Assembly: GCA_002794775.1 (NCBI GenBank)
Contig: NBAY01000004.1
Span: 372,001 to 436,000, forward strand
Direction: 5' to 3'
Source: Porodaedalea pini
Lineage: Eukaryota > Basidiomycota > Agaricomycetes > Hymenochaetales > Hymenochaetaceae
Length of the DNA: 64,000 bases
The notes below the pieces were generated by a model. It was not told the DNA's origin. It was given only the letters and a program-made list of their open reading frames with translations, and made no database searches. Below, piece by piece: positions 21,856 to 32,840 of the stretch (the stretch's first letter is position 1; each line of letters starts with the position of its first letter). The position numbers and the translations under genes were made by a program.

Positions 21856-24081
21856 ATGGCCCCGCCCCCCAACCCGAAGCCATCTACCCTTCATAGAACC
21901 AAATCTCTCAGATCCTTAGGCAACATCAAGGATCCGACCAAATGCGACGAGTGTAAATACGAACTTCCTCATCACAGTCGCTCGTGTGTCTCTGGCGCGG
22001 CGAAACTCTGCAAACAATGCGGACGCGACTCGACACACAATCATGATTCATCCGTATGCGACTACGCAGCGAGTAACATCGCTAAATGGTCACCCGACAC
22101 CGCAGCGGATGCCCATGCCGCTGCCCTTCGTAAACAGGGAGATCTCCCCCCCACCCCGGATATCCCTTCCCAGACTTCTCTCAAACGATCCCCGTCTGAG
22201 GACGAACACCAAGCGCGCGACGCCCCAAGCAACCCTGCCACGATTGGCCAGATCCCTGATGATAAAGACGCCATGGACGCCGATGACGACCTGTACGTGG
22301 ACACGCAACCCCCCCAGCTCGACAACGACCCCATCGATATCGAGGATGAGGATCCGGCCATCTCCGAAGGAGTCAACAGAAAATCCCTCCAATTGGCCGA
22401 AGAGTCGGTCCGCGACCTCCGCGCCTTCATCGCGCAAGATTCCTGGAAGTCTGAGACACCATTCTACAATGACCCCGAGTGCATGGGCCGCTATATGGCC
22501 AGCATCGCTTCCTCTCTTTGCTTTTGGATTAATCATTCAAACATGTTTGATGAAGAAACCCAGTGTGAGAACTATGCTAACACTTCTATGAATTCATTCC
22601 AGACTGCCTTTAAGATTCACACTCCATACTGCAGAAATGTTTTTGACAATATTTATCACAGTCCTCAGGACATACGTGACGAACACAGCTCCGACGAACT
22701 TACCAATATGTCCCGTTCCATTTCTTCTCTCGTATCTATGGTATCGTCTTTAACCAAGAAAACTAACAAACTTGAAAAACAGACACAAAACACCTCTAAG
22801 CTCAAAGTATACTTTCAGACTAACGCTCCCATAGACAAAAAATATTTACCAGAACCACTCGGCGCCCAGTTCATTCACGACCCATGCTTCCCTCCCCCTC
22901 CCCCGGTAGTTAAACAGTGTGTGCCCACCCCCAAAGGCGGTCGCACCGAATACGCTTCAGCCATGGCCAAAACCCATATCCTGGGATCTGGCTATTGAAT
23001 GGACACTCAAGGAACCATACATGTGCCGGATGGCTATATGCATTCGGAACACAACGCTCCATGCCCAGGCCTATCCACCACCATATATACACCACCCATC
23101 CAATCGGTTGGTACAGACAAAGACGGATATACCACTGTCACATATGCTAGGGCTGCCCAGAAAAAGCCTAAGCAGATTCCCACCAAAGTCACGAAGACCA
23201 ATACGGACCACCCTGATGGGGAGGTCACTACTGTGCCCATGAACTGTGCTAATGGCTCAGTTAATATGCACGTTCGCAATGTTAAATGAGTTTATTTCTC
23301 TCTCCCTGATAACCTCGCTATTTGCCCTCTTCCTAACTCCATTAAAAACACCGTTCATTCTGGTCTCAAAGGCTCTGCAGATTTCAAACACCTCATCATC
23401 CTTAATGTCGAGTATACTTCCAATGGCAATCTCTGCATTTCATTTACCAATATCCATCCCGATTTCGATTCCACTTTCTCTTCCCTTTCTTCTCTTCTTA
23501 ACCACGTTATTAACATTAACGGAGCAAAGGTATTCACTCCCTCCCCCCAGTTCAAACTCATTCTCCCGGCGGTGCCGGTATTCGACAAAGACTCTAACAT
23601 CCTCTACACCCAAGGGGATTTGATGGAGCAACTAAAATCCCTTCCCTAATTCGCTGACCAGGAATTCCTCTATCCCCCTCGTTTTATGGCATCAATCGAA
23701 CGTCTAAACACCCTGGACTTTTGCAATGTCTCTATCATCCTGAAAGATACTAACCGTCTAGTGTTCAACCATTTCTTCCTTCATAACAACCGCAACATTC
23801 CAGTCTTTGGTGTCATCCAACGACTCAAGGAGATGCAGGCCCAGCCAACTATCTCCCAATGCGACAATTGCCACTGCTTGGGCCACCCTTCAACAAAATG
23901 TCACTCAGTTGCACGCTGCACTATTTGTTCTGAGCCGCATCGTACTGCTGTTCATGTCGCCAGGTGTGCTCTGTGCACCACTGTTAACAATCTTGCGTGC
24001 CAGCATTTCACGCATTGCATTAATTGTCAAGGTGATCATAATGCCAGGTCTTCCACCTGCCCTGCCTGCTGGAATTACTGA
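21856..24081 (+). pseudogene. LINE ORF1 (gag-like), nonsense-mutated
   Basis: One continuous frame of 742 codons from an ATG to a TGA at 24079, broken in frame by TGA at 22996, TGA at 23287 and TAA at 23647. Coding character continues across each stop: the segment after 23290 reads SLPDNLAICPLPNSIKNT and on to the zinc knuckles. The N-terminus has paired Cys/His elements (CDECKYELPHHSRSC and CKQCGRDSTHNHDSSVC). The C-terminus has a row of zinc knuckles including CDNCHCLGHPSTKC (CX2CX4HX4C) and CINCQGDHNARSSTC. This is the nucleic-acid-binding chaperone of the retrotransposition particle. The first stop is followed at once by an in-frame ATG. All three stops can arise by single C-to-T (or G-to-A) transitions. 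Confidence 0.85.
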
Positions 24082-24093
24082 CCCATTTTCTAA

Positions 24094-27000
24094 ATGATTT
24101 CATCACTCTCTATTCTCTCTTTGAATGTTCATCATTCTGAACCTACTACTGACCTGCTTTTCAAGTCCCTCTTTCAATGCGGCAGTTCATGCCCCGATAT
24201 TATTTGCTTACAAGAGATTCCCACCATCCCTACCATCATTCCTTCCAAATCTTCCTCATTGGGAGAACAACAATTTGTCACCCGTAACTCTGACCCTTTT
24301 ACATGCGTACTCCCCCCTTCCTCTCTTTCTATTCGACCCAGTTGCACAACTTTCATACATCCACGTATTTCCCATCTTTTCAGTTCCCATCCTCATTTGT
24401 CTCATCCCATATGTCAAGTCACCATCAGCGTTGACCGCAGCGCCTCACTTCCACCTGTTTACATTTGGAATGTTTACAGTTCCCCTTCTACTCATTCTTT
24501 CGAAGACTCCTTCCCTAATCCTTCGTCTTCTGACACTCACATTTTTATCGGAGACTTTAACAGACACTCCGCTCTCTGGTCTGACGCCCATTCTTCCCAA
24601 TATTTCTCTACAGCCGAACCTTTCTTACGTTGGCTTGACGATTCCTCTTTAACAGTTGCCAACCCCCCAAATACCCCCACTTTCTTCCATCCTCAGGGAT
24701 CTTCCACCCTGGACCTTGTTATCAGTTCTCCAGACATTTCTCCATTTATCAGTCAATCCCTTCTTATCAGCAATCCTTCTTTTGAATTTCACTCTGATCA
24801 CCTTCCTCTTATTCTTAATATACCCATTACGTTCACTCCCCCACCAGACATTCACCCACTCCGCCTCGTCCGTAAACACGATGTCCCTTCTTTGATTGCT
24901 GAATTCCACGATTCACGAGTTTTTTCTTTCAACACTTCTGATATTGACTCTCCTTTTCAACTTGATGCCAAATTACTTTCTTTCTATATGGTGTTTTCCT
25001 CCTTCACTACCCGCTTTCTGTGAAAGCACAAACCCCGGTCTTACTTTGGACCCCACTCCTGGTGGACCGAGCAGTGTAGTCGTGACTACCAAGTGCACCA
25101 CAACGACCCGTCGCCAGAAAACCTCACCCGACTCCATAAAACTCTTGCCACCGCCAAAACCACTTTCTTTGGCAATTTGCTCCATCGATCCGACCACTCG
25201 TTGATCTGGAAACGCAAATATCTGGGCACCACATGCTGCCATCACCCCATCAGTGCTCTTAAACTCCCTTCTGGATGATACACCCTTAATGAGAGCGAGA
25301 AATCCAACCTTTTCCGCTCTACATTCTTTCCTGTGCTACCCACTGGTTATCACGACCAATACATGCTCCCTCCCCTTACCGACATTGAGCTAGTCTCTGT
25401 CGACGAAATGCTTCAAGCCCTAAAGGGCATCAACGATTTGACTGCCCTGGGCAGAAACTGTTTTTCTTATTTCCATTTAAAACTTTTCATTGAATTCGAA
25501 CCTTGCTTTTTTTCTGAAATATTTTCCCTTTGTCTTTCTTTTGGTCACTTCCCTTCACCTTTCAAAGATTCCATCGTCACATTCATTCCCAAACTGAAAC
25601 GTTCAGACTTTTCACTACCTCGATCATTTTGTCCCATCACCCTCGTTGACACGATGGGCAAATTATTCAAATGCATTCTTTTTAACCACCTCCAAATCAT
25701 CTTTGAACAACGTTCACTTATTCCTTCTTCACAACACGGTTGCTGGAAAGCATTATCTTTGCTAACTGCTTGCTATGAACTCTTGCATTTAAACAACTTC
25801 AATCCTTTGATTTCTTCCCTTTTTTCTACTCACCCTGGCCTCAGCCCCTTAGAACCTCAACACCGCCAATTGTTGACCTCTGTGGTCACAATTGACATAC
25901 AAGGTTTCTTTGACAACATTTCTCATCCATTACTTATTGACCGTTTAACTCATTCCAATATCTATCCCAATCTTATCAATTGCGTTTCACATTGGATGCG
26001 AGATCGCTCCATTTCACTGCACTTTAACCAATACTTTTCAGACACTTTCACCAAACCCAACCGGGGCGTCCCCCAAGGTTCTCCCCTTTCCCCCCTTATT
26101 TCTATCTTTGCAGCCGCTCTGGCTATCGAAGCTTATAATCATCGCTTTCCTTATAATCGTCCACTTCTTGCTTATATGGACGACCACCTTCTTTCAGCGC
26201 ACTCTCTTAGTATGCGCACTAATCTTGTTTGGTTACGCAACCAATTCCGTTTCCTTTCTTCACAATTTGCACAACTGGGCATTTCTATTGGCCCAGATTC
26301 TATTGAACTCATTCATTTCACCCCACATTCTGCTACCAAAGTGTCTTATCCAACACAACCAGCAAAACAACCTTCCCTTATTCTATCACCTTCGCAAATT
26401 ATTTCTCCTTGCTCACATATCACATGGTTGGGTGTCATTTTTCAACATAACTTACACCCCACTTTACACCTTCAATCCCGAGCCAACAAAGCTTTGTCCA
26501 CCCTCTCCCAATGCTCGTTTCTCTTCCATTCTTCTCATGGCACATATCTTGAATACACCCGTCTCCTTTATTTTAACCTTATTTGTTCTGTCACCGTCTA
26601 TGGTGCTCAACTTTTTCCTAATTCCCCTTCAGTCAACTCTATTCTATCACCAGTCCAACATCACGCACTCTCTCTTATGACATCCCACACTGTCAACAAA
26701 GATGCAGTGGGTTCTTTACTCTCTATCCCTCCTATCGATCTTTTCATTCAATATCAATCCAAATGCTTCATCACTTCTTATGTATCATCATCTCGGTCTT
26801 CTCTTCCCCCTTCAGCAGACATCCACAATTCACTCCCATCTGACATTACTATTCCCAAAACCAATCTTTACCCTATTCTTCCACCAATTCATTCACGTCT
26901 TTCTCTTGTACCACTTACTTCTCGCAGTCACAGTTTTTCGATCAGACAGTCTTTTCTCCAATTATTCAATCACCCCCCTCCTTTTCAATATTTTCTGTTT

Positions 27001-27915
27001 ACAGATGGCTCTGTCATTGAACGGGACGGCATCCCCATCGGAGGCCACAGATTTTCCATCATGCATAATCAACGCGAACTCGCATCATTTGCTTCTGGGG
27101 CTCATACCCAGAGTAACATCCTCTACGAGGAACAACAAGCCTTAATTGCTGGCATCTCACCCTTCTCCTCCCTACTGGTGCACTGTGCCCATCCTACTCA
27201 TCTACACATCATCACAGATTCTGCCAATTGCGCTTGGCTCATCTTTTCAGATGACCCCCTTCATGCTGCCTTCATCATAGCGATTTGCAGATTTTGCGGT
27301 ATCTTTCTAGCCACCCATCACCCAGCTTCCACTATCTCAATACAGTGGCTGCCTTCCCATATGGGATTACCTGGAAACTCGCGGGCAGACCAGCTCACGT
27401 CTCAAGCTTCTCACTCGCAGTGCAAAAGTCTCATGCCCGATACTCTACCAAATTTACACGCGCGATTTTCCGCCGACCTCATAGCCAAATGGTGGAACCG
27501 TGTCCTAAACCTTCGACACCATCGCAGCGTCACTACTGCACCCTTTATCTTATATCCAAGGTGCCAGCTGTGGCCCTTCCTGCGACTTAACCCCGAGAAG
27601 TGCATCCCCCGCAACCTCCAATCTAAGGCAGTAGGGATCCTCCTTAACACACACAATATGCATGATCAAAACCTTCCAAACCGATGCCTGGACCCGCTCT
27701 GTACTAAACATGACATCCGCCATCTTCTTAACATTTGCCCTTTCTTTTCACAAATTTGTCGCCAATTCTTTAGCCATACACAGCTCCCACTTTCCTTTTC
27801 AAATTGGTTCTCACCATCCAATTTTATGCTTCTCATCCAATTCGCTTACTTTTCTTTTCGTCGACCTCCCGATGCAATGCCTTATTATTCAGACCTCCCA
27901 CCCGATCTCACATAA
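24094..27915 (+). pseudogene. LINE ORF2 (endonuclease, reverse transcriptase, RNase H), nonsense-mutated
   Basis: One continuous frame of 1274 codons in the same frame as ORF1, interrupted only by TGA at 25021 and TGA at 25276. The N-terminal endonuclease shows ICLQEIPT, IFIGDFNRH, TFFHPQGSSTLDLV and FHSDHLPLIL, the usual Glu, Asp-Asn and Asp-His catalytic residues. The reverse transcriptase shows VVTIDIQGFFDNISHP (motif A Asp), NRGVPQGSPLSPLIS and LLAYMDDHLL (catalytic Asp pair). The C-terminal RNase H shows FLFTDGSV, a Glu in LYEEQQALIAG, IITDSANCAW and SHMGLPGNSRADQL. All catalytic residues I can locate are intact, so the copy looks recently inactivated. Both stops lie in the linker between endonuclease and reverse transcriptase. 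The start ATG follows a TAA directly. Confidence 0.88.
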
Positions 27916-28045
27916 CATAAACCCTTATTCATTTAACGGCCATTCTTTCATACTCATATAGCCAACACGCATTTTGTCACCACGAAGAATTCCTTTCTCT
28001 CTTTCCTTTCTTTTCCGTCCCCCTTCTTTCTCTTTGTTGTTCGTA

Positions 28046-28082
28046 GTAGTGCATATAGTGCAGAGTAGTGCAATATTACAAA
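28046..28082 (+). repeat. LINE 3' tail with TAGTGCA units
   Basis: The element ends with three spaced TAGTGCA-like units followed by ATATTACAAA, directly abutting the 3' target-site duplication. A related ending occurs at 32420-32466. A conserved short 3' tail is what many LINE reverse transcriptases recognise to prime on their own RNA, so this is its likely role by inference. Confidence 0.55.
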
Positions 28083-28093
28083 GCGTTGACCAC
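28083..28093 (+). repeat. Target-site duplication, 3' copy
   Basis: Second copy of the 11-mer GCGTTGACCAC found at 21784-21794. Its right edge is 57 bp before the BPL1 start codon. Confidence 0.75.
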
Positions 28094-28150
28094 GTGTACG
28101 ATCGACGATCGAGCCTGTGAAGTCGGAACAGACGTTCCTTACTTTCCGAT

Positions 28151-30304
28151 ATGAACGTCTTGGTTTACAGTGGTCCTGGAGTGTCGCAAACCTCACTCAC
28201 TCACACACTAAGTACACTTCGTACTCTATTACTGCCGAATTATACTGTCCAGACTATTACACCTCGGTCACTCGCATCTGATCCCTGGCATGCTAATTGC
28301 GCATTGCTCGTTTTGCCTGGTGGACGCGACCTTCCGTACGTGGCAGACCTGAAACAATCGAACGACATAATCGTGAGATATGTACACGGGGGAGGGTCAT
28401 TCATGGGACTTTGCGCAGGCGCGTACTACGCGTGTCGGAGAGTTGAATGGGAGACTGGCTCGGAGCAGGAAGTCACTGGGGAAAGATCACTTCGCCTCTT
28501 CAGCGGTATTGGTCGCGGTTGCGTGTACCCAGGATTCCAGTATGCTTGCGAAAGCGGAGCGCGGGCTGTATCTCTCCTGGCTTCGGATGCCTCGTCAGGC
28601 TTAGAAGAGCAATTTGACGGGTTGTACTATAATGGTGGGGGAGAGTTTGTTGACGCGCAGGCTACACCCCGTACAAATATCCTCGCAAGATATACGGAGG
28701 GCGATGCCGATGGAAAGGCCGCAGGCGTTCATTGCCACGTTGGAGATGGGAATGCCGTTCTATGGGCCATACATCCAGAATATCCCTTAACACTCGAACC
28801 CGCTATTTCCGCTATTAGGAGCACCAAATCTGATCTGGAGGGTCGTGTCAAGCAGCTAGAGGAAAGGCGTTGGAAATTAATGAAGGACTCACTCAGGTTG
28901 CTAGGTCTTAAGTTACCTTCCTCAGCCGATATCAAGACAATGCAGCCCCTCCCCCAGTTTTTAACATCGACTTTGGACTTGGCTCCTGCTATTGCAACGC
29001 TGTCAGAAAACCTGGTTAAAGAGCTGATTGACTCCGATCCTATCATCCTCAAAGACAACGCAGATACCTTTCATTTCCACAAGAGTCCATATTTTCCTGA
29101 CCTATTCGATCGCATTCAGCATTCACGAGAATCGGATATATCTACCCCGGATAGCGCTGTACGAAACATCATAATCTACAAGGATGGTGTAGTTCCTCCT
29201 CCTGAAGCCACGCGGGCCTTCAACATTCCGCAATACTACTTTGACTTGACCGCTGCCCAGAACGAAAGAGGGCTGCTTCCTGCACGTCCCCAGAAGATGG
29301 GCGAAGTCCTGCTGTACGGTGAGGTCGTAACGAGCACGCAAACCATGCTTGATAAGCAAGTCCAATATCATCCTTTAGATATCATACCTGGCCTTAACCA
29401 GTTCTCCTTTGCAGAAATCCGAAGCTTCTCGGCCACTTACCTATCCCATTGCTTTCTCTTGCGACTCATCAATTATCCGGACGAGGACGAGGCTCAAACA
29501 CCTGGCTATCTCCTCCAGGTTGCCTCCAATTCTCTTTATTGCTTCGCCTTCCCCTCTCATCCTTCCCAGCATCCAAGCTCGTGTTCGTCCAGTATTTGTT
29601 CGGTCTGGCAGTCGTCGAGGCGTGTCGTAGCCCTAGTGTACTCGGTACCTTTGGGGACAGGGTCCGTTTGAAATGGCCAAATGATGTATACATCCTTACT
29701 GAGCATGCTGGAGCGAAAAAGATCGGAGGTATTCTTGTCAACACGAGCTTCATGGGTGGTTACGTGGACATCGTCGTTGGTACGTTAGCTCAAGTAATGT
29801 CTACTCTTCAAGGAAATTGAGTCTAGACTTCCTTGTACAGGGTGCGGCTTGAATGTCCTTAGTCCGTCACCGTTGACTTCCCTAAGCCAATTGGTACCAG
29901 CGGGCCTCAACGACTCCAATCTTAGCATGGAGCGTACTGTTGCTGTGATAATGGCAACGTTCGATGAGATGTGGTCGCAATTCTCCTCGCGGGGTTCATT
30001 CGAGCCCTTCATGGATCTCTATTTGGAAAGATGGCTTCACTCGTGAGTATTCTTGCATGTCACCTAACTGCAGGCAATCTCAATCAATCAACGGTCATTC
30101 CACAGTGATCAACTTGTCAAACTGACGACCGTTGACCCTCCCGCGATGGTGAGAATCGCAGGAATCACTCCCGATCACGGACTGCTGCGCACGATACCGG
30201 ATACGAGGAACTATCGTTCAAATCGTGGAGATGAGTACATCGACTTGCAGCCCGACGGCAACAGCTTCGACCTGATGGCCGGACTTATTAAGGCGAAATC
30301 ATGA
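28151..30304 (+). CDS. BPL1: Biotin-protein ligase (holocarboxylase synthetase), 656 aa
   Basis: Four exons (28151-29355, 29415-29779, 29841-30042, 30106-30304) sum to 1971 nt. The enzyme activates biotin as biotinyl-AMP and attaches it to carboxylases such as acetyl-CoA and pyruvate carboxylase. The N-terminal half is the glutamine-amidotransferase-like BPL_N domain: MNVLVYSGPGVS at the start, LLVLPGGRDLPYV, GLCAGAYYAC. The catalytic half has GRGRGSNTW near residue 425 (biotinyl-AMP loop), RLKWPNDVY near 487 and ILVNTSFMGG, then VGCGLNV. Length is close to yeast Bpl1 (690). Intron 1 uses a GC-AG pair (GATAA|GCAAGT), required to join TMLDK to NPKLL in frame. The gene is arranged divergently from the glycosyltransferase, with a 6.3-kb LINE now in between and only 57 bp of original upstream DNA left attached. 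Confidence 0.92.
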
Positions 30305-30489
30305 TGTGGGGGAAACGAAATGATCACAATGAATGTAATTTCTGTGTTTTTTGGTGCGGTTGCATAGTATGTATATTCTGAACAAGAGCAAAGCCATCGT
30401 TACGAGGTTCATGCTTACACACGATGGTATGCCGCGGGCAATCATAGTGCATCCGAGTCAGATGTCGGTTGAGCCCTGATACTTGAATC

Positions 30490-32188
30490 TCATTCTAATG
30501 AGACCTCTGCTCGACTAAGCCAGTCTCCGTAGTATTGGCACTCTCGCGGATTCACAGGTCCTCCGTCTTTGCAGAAGTCAAATTGAGGACACCTTCCACA
30601 TGGGGCTTGGGACCAGCCCAGCGCAACGCGTTCTTGTCGGATGGCACGATACACATAAGCGCCGCCGAAATCTTCAGCGTCTACCATCGCATCCCCAGTA
30701 TTGTGCCTGTGATCTGATTTTTCGAAAGAATTCCGTTCAAAAGGTTGACTTGAGCTGAGCAGAGAACACTTACTTTCTCGTTCGTCTTCACTCCTATCTG
30801 ACCCACCGATGCTGGAGGGCCTGGACTCGCCGCGTTTCTTCCCCTTCTTTTCGTCGCTCTCTTCGCCAGAGTCTGACTGAGAATCTGACAATAAAGTCTG
30901 ACTAGACTTCCGCCGACGCTTCTTATCCCGTTCATCCTTTGCGTCCTTCTTTTTCCGTTTTCGCCGTCTGGCTTCTTCATCGCTGTCCGCTTCGTCTTCC
31001 CGCGCATTTGCTTCCCACAGGGCAGCTCCAAAAGCAGGCAACTAGTCCAGGTGAGATTTGTCAGGAATGAGATGTAGAAACACGAGATAAGAGAAAACAG
31101 TACTCTTTCGATCTCCCCATCCGTAATTAGCACGTTCAGTAGCATTTCGATATGCTCTTCCGCCAACTGTGTCTCTGTGATGCGAGTCTTCTGTAAGAAG
31201 GCCCTGATCTGTTGTGTCGTAGGATATGCCGGTGCAGCGGATATCGGGTAAAGAGGCTGAGACTCGCTTTTTACTTTCGGAAAGCTCTTTAAAATGAATT
31301 AGCACCATACACGAAGGAGCGCTTGATAGGTGAGTTCACCTTATCCCGGATGAACTTCATACAAGCATCCATCAGAAGTTTGATGAACTCAGTGTCGAGC
31401 TCGCTATCCGTGTACCATGGTCCGCCGGTTATTGCAGAGGATGGTTCCAAATTGTAGAGCATATAGATTTTTCTTGTTGGGTACTAAGAATGATTGGCAC
31501 GGAGAGCACATTCCAACCAAAATGGGATGCTCACCTTCACATTCTTGATACTCTTAATCAACTGCTTTTGCACGAGCGACTTGAGGCATCTGTCAATAAC
31601 GGTCTGGTGTAATTCCGTCTTCGTTTTCAGATGCTTCGTCCATATTCCTAGATTGCATCACATTACGATGGCACAGTACAATTTCAAGTTCCGTAATTCT
31701 GGCATACCTTCATTCGCGGCTGCTTGAATGTGGTTTAGGACAAGCACTTCTTCTCCCGCAAGGTCTTTCTTCCTAAGCTCCGCAGGATAAGCCGGTCAGT
31801 ATCCCTGACGTGTTCGCACTGCCATGGCACTCACGCTTCAATTTCCTTCTTTCCTACCGCCCGATATGAAATACCTCCTTTCCCATCAGTTTGAATGCGA
31901 AGCAGTCCCTAATGGTTCTAACGTCAGATCCCACATGTATGCATTATACGTCACCCGCTTGTCTGACTGACGGTTTGAAGAAGAAAGTTAATGCCATCGG
32001 TTCGCCTCTTCGAGTCGGTCTCGATGATGTTGACCTGTTTTTGTGTGAGGGTCTGTTTGCAACCATCTCAGACGTTAGTTCGCTCTCCGAGAGTGGAAGG
32101 AAACGAGACGTGCTAGATCGTTTGCAGCAAGAATTGCCTGGTGGATCTTCTGCTCGACTGCATTGAGCTTTCTGGACCGACCACTCAT
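30490..32188 (-). CDS. RPC34: RNA polymerase III subunit C34 (RPC6), 411 aa
   Basis: Nine exons (32188-32110, 32066-31972, 31908-31835, 31773-31708, 31647-31535, 31483-31340, 31286-31104, 31041-30784, 30713-30490) sum to 1236 nt. This Pol III-specific subunit contacts TFIIIB and helps open the promoter. Tandem winged-helix domains fill residues 1-160: TLTQKQVNIIETDSKRRTDG, then GLLRIQTD and ISYRAVGKKEIEA. The conserved linker reads NVKYPTRKIYMLYNLEP and TGGPWYTDSELDTEF. The C-terminal domain ends in the Cys cluster APCGRCPQFDFC...GPVNPREC, which binds a cluster or zinc in the family. A Lys/Glu/Ser-rich insert near residues 265-350 is longer than in yeast. The last intron offers two acceptors; only the earlier one (30714) keeps frame. 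The start MSGRSRKLNAVEQ was chosen for family match. Confidence 0.92.
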
Positions 32189-32840
32189 GGTTAATACCCA
32201 TGTATTTAGCAGGCAGACAGAGCCAAGTAGTAGATCGAGTTAGTGCACCGTCACGATCCCGAAGATCGACAGTTTTCCTGCATGCCTTATTACTCCGATC
32301 TTCCATCATACTTAACCCTTTAAATCCACATAACTACACTTCAATTTTCGTTCATCTCTTCTAAATTTTACGCTCACACACATTCAACGCACCCCGTCCC
32401 TAATTTTTTTTCCTTCCTTTTCTAGTAGTTAGTAGCGTTTGTGCAGAGTCGTGCAGCCTTAACAAATGAGCTTCACGTGCTTCGCTTAGATTACTGGAGC
32501 GATTACCATTGGCCAATCGAGTCAGCGTCCTTTGCACACAAATTCAAGAGCAACCAGCAAATGCATTCTTCACTACTCTTTATACAACGCATACTATATA
32601 AAACCTCTTATGCGTGAAATTAGTAAATTGCAATAAACTAACAAAACATATGGATAAATTGCTGATAATATGCGAGCGCGGATGGGATAGGAATTGTTGC
32701 CGTAGATGGGTCAAGATGTTAGCGCACGAAGAAGATACAGAGAGTGACTCTATGGCAAAAAGCTACGTTCATTCGCGAATAGCGGCCTCTGATATAAGAA
32801 GTCATTTAGGACGGAGTACGGTAAAAAACGCTCAGCAGGA
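32189..32840. other. Intergenic with LINE-like tail
   Basis: Contains the promoter of RPC34 (minus) on its left side and the terminator of the mitoferrin gene (minus) on its right side. In between lies a pyrimidine-rich stretch ending in a sequence like the 3' tail of the LINE at 21.8-28.1 kb. No coding sequence is supported. Confidence 0.5.
32401..32466 (+). repeat. Probable LINE 3'-end relic
   Basis: A T/C-rich run (TAATTTTTTTTCCTTCC) is followed by GTAGTTAGTAGCGTTTGTGC, AGAGTCGTGCAGCC and TTAACAAA. The last 35 bases align with the final 35 of the LINE (GTGCAGAGT-GTGCA-TTA-CAAA in the same order and spacing). It would be a severely 5'-truncated copy of a related element. No target-site duplication could be confirmed, so it could also be a chance or promoter similarity. 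Confidence 0.4.

Larger units (their letters stand above)
21795..28082 (+). mobile_element. LINE (non-LTR) retrotransposon, about 6.3 kb
   Basis: Full-length element between two 11-bp direct repeats. It has a roughly 60-bp 5' leader, a gag-like ORF1 with zinc knuckles, and an ORF2 with apurinic-type endonuclease, reverse transcriptase and RNase H. The 3' untranslated part is pyrimidine-rich and ends in a tail with three TAGTGCA-like units and ACAAA rather than a long poly(A). Both ORFs lie in the same frame and carry only in-frame stop codons, no frameshift. Domain order EN-RT-RNase H with a CCHC-bearing ORF1 fits the fungal Tad1/I-like LINE groups; the clade is not certain. The plus strand is strongly pyrimidine-biased compared with host genes. 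It lies in the same orientation as BPL1 and ends 57 bp before its TSD-to-ATG distance closes, between two divergent host genes. Confidence 0.9.

Noticed and set aside
22996..25278. UGA recoding or programmed stop readthrough in the LINE, since four of five internal stops are TGA
   Set aside because: Host genes in the window use TGA as normal stop (for example GDB1, PAT1, FIS1), one internal stop is TAA, and the stops have no shared downstream context. Transition mutations explain them more simply.
26108..27145. Extra plus-strand ORFs of 147-190 codons inside LINE ORF2
   Set aside because: They are out-of-frame shadows of the reverse transcriptase; the catalytic motifs lie in the other frame.
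32164..32473. TGAGCTT as target-site duplication of the LINE-like tail near RPC34
   Set aside because: The left copy lies inside RPC34 exon 1, which is intact across it, so an insertion between the two copies would have split the gene.
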